Source: Paenibacillus sp. FSL H3-0469 (GTDB taxonomy: Bacteria; Bacillota; Bacilli; Paenibacillales; Paenibacillaceae). From it: a DNA stretch of 64,000 nucleotides. Positions 51,703 through 61,000 of this stretch are shown here, piece after piece; the stretch's first letter is position 1; each line of letters opens with the position of its first letter. Location of the stretch: NCBI RefSeq assembly GCF_038051945.1, contig NZ_CP150302.1, positions 7,130,001 to 7,194,000 of the forward strand. The letters run 5' to 3'. The notes beneath the pieces were generated by a model. The model did no database searches. It saw nothing but the letters and a program-made list of their open reading frames with translations, and was not told the DNA's origin. The position numbers and the translations under genes are program-made.

Positions 51703-52104
51703 GTGAAAGGAAGTTTCTCGTTCATCGTTCGTGGTGATAACTTAGATTTTGACGGGATCAGTACCAAGTTACACTTGTCACCAACTTCTACTATTAGAAA
51801 AGGGCAACCTGTCAGAATAGGAGGGAGTTCGATAGCTCATTATGACATATGGAAATTAGAGATAGAGCTATCAGAGCAAAGTGAACCGGAAGATATTCTT
51901 GAACTTCTTCTTCAGCAATTAACTCCGAACTTAAAAACAATTACTGAAATGATAGATGAGTATGACGAAGTAAGGATCAATTGTTTTATGAGATCAGATT
52001 ATGGTCAGATGGGTTTTGCACTTTCAAATGAAATGCTTACAAAGTTAACAGTTTTAGGAGTCGGTATGGCTTTTCATATATTATCATTTGGTATGGTAGA
52101 GTAA
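51703..52104 (+). CDS. DUF4279 domain protein
   Basis: A 133-aa protein of the DUF4279 pattern: GSFSFIVRGDNLDFDGISTKLHLSPTSTIRKGQPV, then YDIWKLEIEL, and IDEYDEVRINCFMRSDYGQMGFALSNEML. Members often lie in immunity clusters next to polymorphic toxins; the biochemistry is unknown. GTG 51703 has AGGTGG eight bases upstream; the frame opens at 51691 without a site. A terminator follows. Confidence 0.8.
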   Translation: MKGSFSFIVRGDNLDFDGISTKLHLSPTSTIRKGQPVRIGGSSIAHYDIWKLEIELSEQSEPEDILELLLQQLTPNLKTITEMIDEYDEVRINCFMRSDYGQMGFALSNEMLTKLTVLGVGMAFHILSFGMVE

Positions 52105-52469
52105 CTTGTCGAAACCCATAACAAAGGTAACCAATTCTCAACCGCAACTGAGCCACTCTCAGTGCGGTTTTTTTTGTTTTCAGACATTTGCTCATAAAAA
52201 TTCAGGACTTTTTTCGTTTTTCGAGTATATTAACCCTATTTCGGGGCATTTGACGCAGCTTTTGTCGAGAATTGTTAAGAGTTTGTTTAGAGCGGCCTGA
52301 TAGAATAAATGCAGATATGAAAAAATAGGTAGTTTATAACTAGTATTTTTTGTCCACGGGAGGGCAGGGCGAAAGGAGAATGCGGAAGCATAGGGAGTGA
52401 ATCTTAGACTACAGCGAAGCTTGCTGCATGCCGGACAGGAAATGATGAACGAATAAGGGGGAGCACCAA
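52105..52469. other. Gene-free stretch before the giant secreted protein genes
   Basis: 365 bp. It contains the DUF4279 terminator at its left. TTGACG (52250-52255), 17 bp, TGTTAA (52273-52278) is a weak promoter candidate for the downstream pair. No gene or repeat is seen otherwise. Confidence 0.5.
52141..52176 (+). terminator. Intrinsic terminator after the orphan immunity cluster
   Basis: ACCGCAACTGAG (52141-52152) pairs with CTCAGTGCGGT (52158-52168) with one bulged A, followed by a run of T residues. Confidence 0.82.
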
Positions 52470-55400
52470 TTGTTAATGAGCAGGAGATTGAAGAGATATA
52501 CCTCGCTAAGTTTAATTCTTAGTATGTTGCTATCGTTAATACCCAGTTCCTTTAGCGGCCTGGCAGAGGCAGCGGGGAATGATTATGAGGTTACGTTCAA
52601 GAGTGGAGCCCATGTAGGAAATCTGTCCTACCCCGCAGATAATACGTTTATTAACTTTTACAATAATCAGGTGGAAGGCTTCAAGCAGACAGAGACAAGT
52701 GCAAATGCCCAATATGATTGGGCCAAGGGTGATATTTTTGCTGGTGTCAATGATAAAAAGACCACGGTTCGATTCCAGGTTAAGGTAGCAGACAATCCGA
52801 TTCTAAAAAATATGGCTGAGAGCGGGCATGCCGAGATGCTTACAGGGTTTGCCGTGCTACGGCGTCACTCCGGCTTCATATGGACACGCCATTCTGAAAT
52901 TACAGTAAACATTGACGGAAAAGATATTATTAATGAACGAACCGGCAGCAGCCAGCGGTATAACAAATCTGCCAAGGCCATCATCAAACCTGATTCTGTT
53001 ATTAACATTAGGGTCTGGGGCGAAGGCGATGACGACGGTGAAGCAGCCGGTGTACGCGGATTCTACCTCAAGTTCCAGGACCTCAAGCGTCCGGTGATTG
53101 ATAACTATACCTTTACCGGCAATGGTGCAGAACGGCTCAATGAGAATATTAACCAGAAAGAGCTGTATGTCAAAAGAGACGAGAACATCACGCTCAGCTA
53201 CAACTTCAGCGAGCCGGTCAGACCGAGCACGGTGGTGGAGGCAAATTCTGATTATTTCCTGCGGCATAAGCTGTTCATTAATGATCCGGATACTGGATTG
53301 CCAGCGGCCGGACAGCAGCAGTATCTGCAGAATATATCTTTTAATGCAAAGACTCTTAATTCCTACCAGAAAAAAATTGCCTACAGATATACGGGAGTTC
53401 CTTTCCATAACAGCAGCAATCTTCCGCTGAGACCGTTAATTACCGGGGGAACCACCGGCGGTGCGCAGATGGATCTGTCGCTGGAGAATAAATTGAAAGA
53501 AGCCGTGCTCAGTGATGCAGCGGGCAATAAAGCGGTTTTCAATCTCAACGCTGTGCCAAGCAGCGGCAGCAATTCCTGGGTGGAGCGCAAAGCCGGGAAC
53601 CCGTTTGACTTCGACCGGGGCGGATACCGCGTCATTGTCGATGCTGTGCGTCCGAAGTATTCCAAGACCGCGAACGGCATTCAGCCGGAGATTCTGACCG
53701 GGGTTACGCTCAACAAGGGAGATGTCATTGACTTCACCCTGCAGATGACCGAAGAGGCGATTGCCAAAACCGGCTGGGATGAGAAGAAAACCTTCATCCT
53801 CTTCAATAACGGAATGAAAGCCTATTATGTTATAGGCAGGAATACAAAAAATTGGACCTTCCGCATGACCGTGCCTGACGGCAAAACGGTGGAAACCCCA
53901 TTGCTTAAGGCCGTAGCCATATCTAATGATGCCAAGGGCGGCAGCGAGCCGATCCAGATGGATACCGATGTCATTCAGGATTACGCAGGCAACCTGATGA
54001 TTCAGCCTGCTAACTTCGATGGAGTACACGAAGAAAAAATTAATCCTTACGGCAGTGACTTTTCACTCGCCAACTCCAAGATTGACTGGGCGAACCTGTT
54101 CATCGACAACACAGAGCCGGTGATCGGGTACCGGTTCGAGACAGGCGGAGCAACCGATACAACCTATGCCAAAAAAGGAAAAGTTACGATTGACGCCAAC
54201 GATCCTTCCATTAAAGTACCGCATCTTGATCCTACTGTAGCTGACCGTGGAACAGAGCGGCCGAGCCGCGGGATCTACCGCCCTTCCAATATGAGTGCGG
54301 AAGCCTCACCTTCGGTAGGTCTGGTGTACTACTGGTGGAGCCAGGATAAGGCTGATCCGTTCGCCGGTGTAGCCGGAGACCATTACGCAGCCCTTAAGCG
54401 TTATGCACTCTCCGCCAAGCAGCCGTCGGATGAGCTGTATCCCGGAGAATTCGAGAATATAGAGCTGTCGGTAGTGAATAACAAGACGAACCTGCTTGCT
54501 CCTCCGGCGGAAGCCTTCGAGGAAGGGAACAGCGGCGAGTGGTATCTGCACACCTGGACTGCCGATATGTCTTGGGATTCTGCCAGAGAATTGATGCAGC
54601 ATAAGAAGAAAGACATTTACAAGAATACCCATCAGGCGCAGTATGACGCTTGGATAGAAGAAGCACCGGGTTCCAAGGCAGATAAAATCTTCTATGCCGA
54701 TAATCAGGCGCTCGCGGCTGTTGGACAATACGGTGATCTGAGTGTCTGGCCGCTTGAAGATTTCAAGAATGACGATTCCAACTGGACGCATGAAGTAGGT
54801 GTGCTGAAGCTGGATAACCAGGGACCTGCCATTACCTTGGCCGGAGAGGATACCGCTACGGTACAGGCTCTGGTGAATGACCCTCATAGTGGAGTCAGCA
54901 GCGTGCAGTACCAATGGGTGAAGGACGGGGATTTCCCGGCCAGCGGGAAGTGGGCGGATGCGCCATATACCGGTTCGACCGTAACCCGGTCTACCTATGA
55001 GGATATTGATGAGGACGGCTCGTACTGGCTCTATCTGAAGGCACTGGATAAAGCGGGCAATGAGACGATCAAGACACCGCAGGAAAGAGCGGTGGTTGTA
55101 AGTTCTGAGGCGGCTATTCCGACAGAGTTCACACCGGAAGCCAATCCTAACTATGTGAAAAGTCATGATGTTACGTTCCGGATCAGCGGTGTGCATCCGG
55201 ATTATGTGGGCTATGCCATCAGCGACAGCTCTCTTCGTCCAGATAATGATAGTAAATTTACCGGACTGGAGGTCTCCAAGTCATCCGGCATGTCCCCACT
55301 GTCTGAGAAAAGCTTAATTGAAGACGGATCGGAACCGGAAGCGTCTGGTGCTCCTACAGAGCCAAGTCCTCCGGCCACACCGGAAGTTACAGCAAGCATC

Positions 55401-57992
55401 GGGCCGGTGGCCCTTATGAAATTCCTGTCCTCCGGGCCAGAAGCGCCTTCACTGACGCCGCTTGAACCGGAAGAGACACCGGCACCGGATAACAGTGCTG
55501 AGCCTTCAGTGACACCAGAAGTCAGCCCCGATGCCAAGCTGGCAGCCAAGGGCCTTGGCGCTTCTGTAAGTGAAGCCACTTACAGCTATGACATTCCTGC
55601 TGCTAAAACAGTATTGAACGGAACGCAATACATTCATCTGATGGTGAAGCACAGCGACAAAACGTACTACTATTCGAAGGCTTATTATTTTGACAATGAA
55701 GCACCGGTAGTGTATTTCAGCCCTGATAGTGTTGCATACCCGCTGCCGCTGCAGAAGACGAAGATTAGTGTGTCAGAGTTCTACAGCAAAACAGGACTGG
55801 TCAGCAAGTATCAATGGGTCAGACAAGATGCAGGTGCAAAAGTGCCTGACGAGTCTTCCACAGAATGGAAAGACGTCCCGGCAGGCGGCTCGGTATCCAT
55901 TGACGACAACTCGCTGAAATCGGGAGAAATCTCTGAGTTCCGCTTATATGTACTCGCGGTTGACGGAGCTGGCAACAGCACGATCAAGGCAAGTGCAGGA
56001 ACCTTCAAGGTCTCGGCAACGACCAAGCCGGATGCGCCGGTGTCGGATGCCAAGTCTTCTCTAATCTATCTGTCCGGTGATACAGTGGACGGCTACACGG
56101 CCATTGTGAAGCTTAGCCTCGAAACAGAGGACAAGACCGGTTATGAATATTCAGTGTCACCGGATAACGGTGTGAGCTGGCTGAACTGGAAGCCTTACAC
56201 CAACTTCGTAGCCGTGAAGGTTCCGACGAGTAAGCCTGAGGAGGTTCAGGTATGGGTCAAGTACAGAACGCCTGGCGGTCTCATCAGCAAAGCGGCCAAG
56301 CTTGATATCGATGGAGCGTCCACCAGCCTGCAGCCGGTCTATGCGCTTGCTTCACTCAGCGTGAACAGCCCAGTCAATGCCAAGGTGGGTGCAGACATTG
56401 AGATCACGGTCCCGCCGGGTATCCGCGTCATGCCATCGAAGATTAATCCCTCGGTACCTGTGCGGACAGGGAATTCATTCAAGATCTATGAGAATGGCTA
56501 CTACAGCTTCGATCTGACCGATCTTAGTGATCCGGACCGGACAGATATTCTGTATCTGGTCGTGAAGAATATTGACGGTACTGCTCCCGAAGGGACCATT
56601 GAATATTCATACATGGAGAGCACGAACGGTAATGTGGTTGCCCTTCTTCAGAGCACCTCTGAGCCGGTGACGGTTGTGAACAATGGCGGCAAGACGGCCT
56701 ACACCTTCACGGAGAATGGCGAATTCGAATTTGAAATTAAGGATGCAGCCGGAAATATCAATAAGGTTAAAGCTACGGTTGCGAACATTAACAAGGAAGT
56801 GCCAAGGGTAAAAGTAGTCCGTTCCTACCAATATGGCGAGAATGGAAGCCAAACCTTCGGCACCCTGAAGGATAACAGCGGCAATGTGCTTTTCTCTACC
56901 GGGGTTACGGTTACGGTAGAAAAAGCAGATGCTTCGGCTAAAGCGTTCAACATTATCAGTGCCGATAAGAGCATTACACTCATGGAGAATGGAACGGCTT
57001 CATTCACTGTGACGGATGTGTACGGCAATACAACAGTTATTAAAGAGAAGGTAACCAATATCCTCTCTGCGCCGCCGGTACCGGACAAAGTGTCCTATAC
57101 CTTTGTAGATGCCGAAGGCAAAGCGGTTCCGGCCGATCAGATTGTGACCATCAGCGGACAGAAAGTTGCCAAAGGCAAATTGAAGGTTACGCTTAGCGGC
57201 ACAGTTGCTGCCCCTAACCACATGTTCTCAGGCGTAAGACCTATTTCAGACGGAGCCGCCTATACGAACCAGATCAGTAAAGCGGATGGAACGTACAGCT
57301 ACTCGCGTGCTTTTGAGAGCAGCGGTTCAGCGGTCATTGCCATCTCAGATCTGCTGGGCAATGTGAACAAGGTTCCGGTAACCATTGCCGGACTTGATAA
57401 CACGGCACCTGAGCTGACACTGAACAAGGAAACCGTAGGGATTGTCCAGAACAAGAAGGACTTTAACTTCCGCACCGATCTCGGGGGCTTCACCGTTTCC
57501 GATAATGTGTCGGCTGAAGCTAACGTGAAAGTATCGGTCAGCGGACTGGATCTGAGCAAGCTTGGACGTCAGCGCGTTACGTATACAGCGGTTGACCAGG
57601 TAGGCAATAAGACGGTGGTCTATCAGGATGTGGTAGTCGTGAAGGACGGCGGATTGCTGGTGTTCGGTAACGATACCTTAATCTCGGCTTCATCCGGCGA
57701 ATCCGCATTGTTCAATACCAACACCATTACCTTCAAGGTATCCGGCTTCAACCTGATGAAGGTAGGCGGAGTAGACAAGGTCAATCAGGCAGGAACGTTC
57801 GACATTCTGTATTACCCTGGTCTGTACCGCGAAGGACAGCTGAAGCTGGTGAAGCAGAAGCTGACTTATGCTGAGCTGGTGAGCAGTAATTTCAAGGTCA
57901 CCTTCCCGAAAACAGGCTGGTACACCATTGTGGTGAGAACCCAGGAGCGGGACCGCGAATTTGCTACCTTCTTTGTCGGCAATCTGAAATAG
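52470..57992 (+). CDS. Giant secreted protein with Ig-like repeats
   Basis: A 1840-aa exported protein. The signal peptide covers about residues 1-35 (SRRLKRYTSLSLILSMLLSLIPSSFSGLAEAA). The body holds many beta-sandwich-like units with DNxAPV and DxAGN motifs, such as DAAGNKAVFNL, LDKAGNETI, DGAGNSTIKAS and DVYGNTTVIKE, typical of bacterial Ig-like surface domains. A Pro/Thr/Glu-rich linker lies at about 955-1020. The C-terminus (TGWYTIVVRTQERDREFATFFVGNLK) has no LPxTG or S-layer motif, so anchoring is unclear. TTG 52470 has AAGGGGG about nine bases upstream. It is co-directional with the next giant gene, 27 bp away. It is probably an extracellular fibre or adhesin. Confidence 0.8.
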   Translation: MLMSRRLKRYTSLSLILSMLLSLIPSSFSGLAEAAGNDYEVTFKSGAHVGNLSYPADNTFINFYNNQVEGFKQTETSANAQYDWAKGDIFAGVNDKKTTVRFQVKVADNPILKNMAESGHAEMLTGFAVLRRHSGFIWTRHSEITVNIDGKDIINERTGSSQRYNKSAKAIIKPDSVINIRVWGEGDDDGEAAGVRGFYLKFQDLKRPVIDNYTFTGNGAERLNENINQKELYVKRDENITLSYNFSEPVRPSTVVEANSDYFLRHKLFINDPDTGLPAAGQQQYLQNISFNAKTLNSYQKKIAYRYTGVPFHNSSNLPLRPLITGGTTGGAQMDLSLENKLKEAVLSDAAGNKAVFNLNAVPSSGSNSWVERKAGNPFDFDRGGYRVIVDAVRPKYSKTANGIQPEILTGVTLNKGDVIDFTLQMTEEAIAKTGWDEKKTFILFNNGMKAYYVIGRNTKNWTFRMTVPDGKTVETPLLKAVAISNDAKGGSEPIQMDTDVIQDYAGNLMIQPANFDGVHEEKINPYGSDFSLANSKIDWANLFIDNTEPVIGYRFETGGATDTTYAKKGKVTIDANDPSIKVPHLDPTVADRGTERPSRGIYRPSNMSAEASPSVGLVYYWWSQDKADPFAGVAGDHYAALKRYALSAKQPSDELYPGEFENIELSVVNNKTNLLAPPAEAFEEGNSGEWYLHTWTADMSWDSARELMQHKKKDIYKNTHQAQYDAWIEEAPGSKADKIFYADNQALAAVGQYGDLSVWPLEDFKNDDSNWTHEVGVLKLDNQGPAITLAGEDTATVQALVNDPHSGVSSVQYQWVKDGDFPASGKWADAPYTGSTVTRSTYEDIDEDGSYWLYLKALDKAGNETIKTPQERAVVVSSEAAIPTEFTPEANPNYVKSHDVTFRISGVHPDYVGYAISDSSLRPDNDSKFTGLEVSKSSGMSPLSEKSLIEDGSEPEASGAPTEPSPPATPEVTASIGPVALMKFLSSGPEAPSLTPLEPEETPAPDNSAEPSVTPEVSPDAKLAAKGLGASVSEATYSYDIPAAKTVLNGTQYIHLMVKHSDKTYYYSKAYYFDNEAPVVYFSPDSVAYPLPLQKTKISVSEFYSKTGLVSKYQWVRQDAGAKVPDESSTEWKDVPAGGSVSIDDNSLKSGEISEFRLYVLAVDGAGNSTIKASAGTFKVSATTKPDAPVSDAKSSLIYLSGDTVDGYTAIVKLSLETEDKTGYEYSVSPDNGVSWLNWKPYTNFVAVKVPTSKPEEVQVWVKYRTPGGLISKAAKLDIDGASTSLQPVYALASLSVNSPVNAKVGADIEITVPPGIRVMPSKINPSVPVRTGNSFKIYENGYYSFDLTDLSDPDRTDILYLVVKNIDGTAPEGTIEYSYMESTNGNVVALLQSTSEPVTVVNNGGKTAYTFTENGEFEFEIKDAAGNINKVKATVANINKEVPRVKVVRSYQYGENGSQTFGTLKDNSGNVLFSTGVTVTVEKADASAKAFNIISADKSITLMENGTASFTVTDVYGNTTVIKEKVTNILSAPPVPDKVSYTFVDAEGKAVPADQIVTISGQKVAKGKLKVTLSGTVAAPNHMFSGVRPISDGAAYTNQISKADGTYSYSRAFESSGSAVIAISDLLGNVNKVPVTIAGLDNTAPELTLNKETVGIVQNKKDFNFRTDLGGFTVSDNVSAEANVKVSVSGLDLSKLGRQRVTYTAVDQVGNKTVVYQDVVVVKDGGLLVFGNDTLISASSGESALFNTNTITFKVSGFNLMKVGGVDKVNQAGTFDILYYPGLYREGQLKLVKQKLTYAELVSSNFKVTFPKTGWYTIVVRTQERDREFATFFVGNLK

Positions 57993-58019
57993 TTGAAACA
58001 AGAACAGGGGGAATACTTG

Positions 58020-61000
58020 GTGAAGTTGTTGAAACGCACAGTAGCGGTAATGCTCACCTTAATTATGGTATTTCTGTCCACCTCCGAGAGCTTCCATGCT
58101 CTCGTTGAGGCGGCCAGCAGTACCAAGACAACCATGATCCAGAATGAGTTTATTAAGGTCACTGTGGATAACGAAACAGGCCGCTACGGTATTCGCACTG
58201 TAGAGGGTCAACCGATCCGCAAGAACGACAATAATGTTAATCTGCTGTTCCAGGGGGATGACCCGGAGACGTCGTTCACGACGTTCCGGATCGACGGAAC
58301 GGATTATATTTACGGCAATAAATACAAGTTCGACAGCAGCCATTATTCAGAGACTACTGCACCTAAAGTGGTGGAGAATTCTAACGGCACCAAGCAGCTG
58401 GAGATGATCTGGAAGATGAAGGGCGTAGAGATCAAACAGATTCTGATGCTCTACACCGACAGTAAGGATGCCGTGAATTCAGGTAATGTCAATATCCGCT
58501 ATGAAGTGAATAACAAGAGCGGGGCGCAGGTGCAGATCGGCAGCCGGATTCTGCTGGATACGATGGTCGGCGGTAACGACGGACCACAGTTCCAGATTGG
58601 CACAGCCTACAAGTCACCGCTGCAGGTAGAGCGGAAGCTGGTGCATAATCCGGAGGACGATCCGGGCATTCCTTTTGAGGATAGAGCTTACTTCAAGATT
58701 CCTGCTTATTGGGTCATGCGCGACAAGCTGGATCTGACGAATCCTCAGGCAACCAATGTGGTAGCCTATGGTTTTAATAACTTTGCTGAACAGAATATTA
58801 ATATTGTGGATGAGATGATCGTCGGGCACTGGAATGGCCTGGCGAATACGAAATGGGATTATAAAATACATCCCAACCTCGACTTCACCAGAGATACCAA
58901 TGATTTCGGTACGGCGGATTCCGCCGTTGCCTTCTATTGGAACCCGGAGAAGCTGGCTCCTGGAGGCTTCCAGAGCTTCGAGACTGTATATGGGCTCGGT
59001 GAACTTACTGCACCGGATAAAGTGTTCTCGATCCGCTATGTGGATCAGGTTCAGCAGTTAGCCACGGCTCCGCTGGAGCCAGGCGAGTCGGTGGCATCGA
59101 AGTATGAGGACAACGGAGTCTTCACGATTACAGCCGAAGTAGAGAACCTGCAGGCCTACAATATGGAGCACTCCAAGATTGAAGTGGAGATGACACTGGA
59201 GAGTGGCCTCAGCTTCGTCAGGCAGGATGAGCTGGGCCAGGATGTTAAGGATGCCAGTGGCAATCCGGTCCTGGAGAATTCCCGCAGCAAAATGCTGGAG
59301 TTCAAAAAATCAGCCACACCTGATGAAGCGGCGATGGGCATTGAGCCGAAGTACAAGCCGGGTGACGCGATTACCGCGACCTTCCGTGTTCAAGCCAAAG
59401 GCAGACCTTGGCCGGTTACCCGGGAGTATATGATCTCCGCGAGAAGCCCGGAAACACAAGGCAAAATCGAAGGTGTCAAGGATGAGGGCATCAAAGCCCA
59501 GTATGAATCGACCCGCACCAACTTCATTCTCCTGCCTCCGGTGGGGGAAGCAACAGCTACGTATTCCTATGCACTCGCTCCAGCAGAGCTGTATAGCACA
59601 GATGTGAAATATCTGACGGTCAATCTGTCGAATATTGAAGCTTACAATACGGGCAATGCAACGACTGCTCCGAACTTTGACCTGTACCTCAAGAATAAGG
59701 CAGACGGTAACCGGTACAAAGTCAATGTTCAGGATGCAGTAGTGATGCAGCCGACCGATGACGGATTCTCCGGCGCCATGCGGATTACATACCGCGGCGG
59801 TGACCAGGTGGATTCAGGCGGCAATGTGCTGGAAGCCGGGCTTGGACCGGAATTGCCGCTCGGTGAATACCAGGTGGAGATTGATTACAAAGGCGATGCC
59901 GGCGGGGATGAGGAAGTCGCGGCTCTCTATGATATGACGACTCCGCAATCCTTCCTGGTCACCGATAATAATGACACGCGTATCCGTGAAGCCGGAGTAA
60001 TGGCGGTATACAAGGAAGCTGTGGATATCAGCGGCCTTGCGAACGGTGCTTCTGTAAAGGATGAGCTGGTGGATCAGCTGAACTCTCTGTTCCCGAACAA
60101 GCCTTTCAAGGACGGTTCGTTCCTGTACAAGGCTGTTACCGAATATAAGAAAACCAAGGCATTGTTCGGCGCAGCGAGCAAAGCAGTTGATCCGAAATTC
60201 GATATCAGCGAATTCATGGATGATGAAGCGCTGAAGGAGACTCCAATGTATGCTTACAAGCTGTTTGCAACAGAAGAGGACTTTGAGGAATTCAAGGAAG
60301 AAGCGGAAGCCAAGGACCCGGAATTCGACCGTGAGATTCTGGTTACTGTCCGCGGTATGATCAAGCAGGTGGGCACAGGTGACGAAGAGCAGGTCATCGT
60401 GGATACCAAGACAGAACCGGCAATTATTAATGATGCTGTAGCTTATAAAGGTAAGGACCTGTCTTTTGTACGCGGTAAGCTGGATATCTTCGGAAACACC
60501 CTTCCTGGCGATCTGCCTTTCCTGGATACCCTGTTCATTAAGGGTGAAGGAACGCTGAGCGTAGCGAGCAGCGGGTTTGTGTTCCATAAGGGCGAATGGA
60601 CGCTCGACTTCTTCAACGGCTTCAACAAGTCGCTTGGAGAAGAGGACTTCGATCCTAAGGAGAAGGAAGACGATGATGATAAAGGCAAAGATGATGATAA
60701 AAAGGAAGAGAAAGGCAATGACGGCAATCCGGAAGACGACAGCCAGAACGGCAGTCTGAAATGGGCCGTCGGCGGCGTGGGCGACAGATTGAATCCGCTG
60801 CGCCAGGTTATGATTGAGGATGTGTACTTCAACAAGCAGTCTCTGTTCGGAGCACCAAGCTTCTCCATTGACGGCTTTGGCTTCTCCTTCAATGACTTTA
60901 TTCTTAGAGAGAATGGGATTTCCTTCGGCGGCTCGTTGTCCCTGAAGATCATTAACTCCGAGATCAAGAATGTCATTTTCAACAGTGCCGGCTTCTATGG

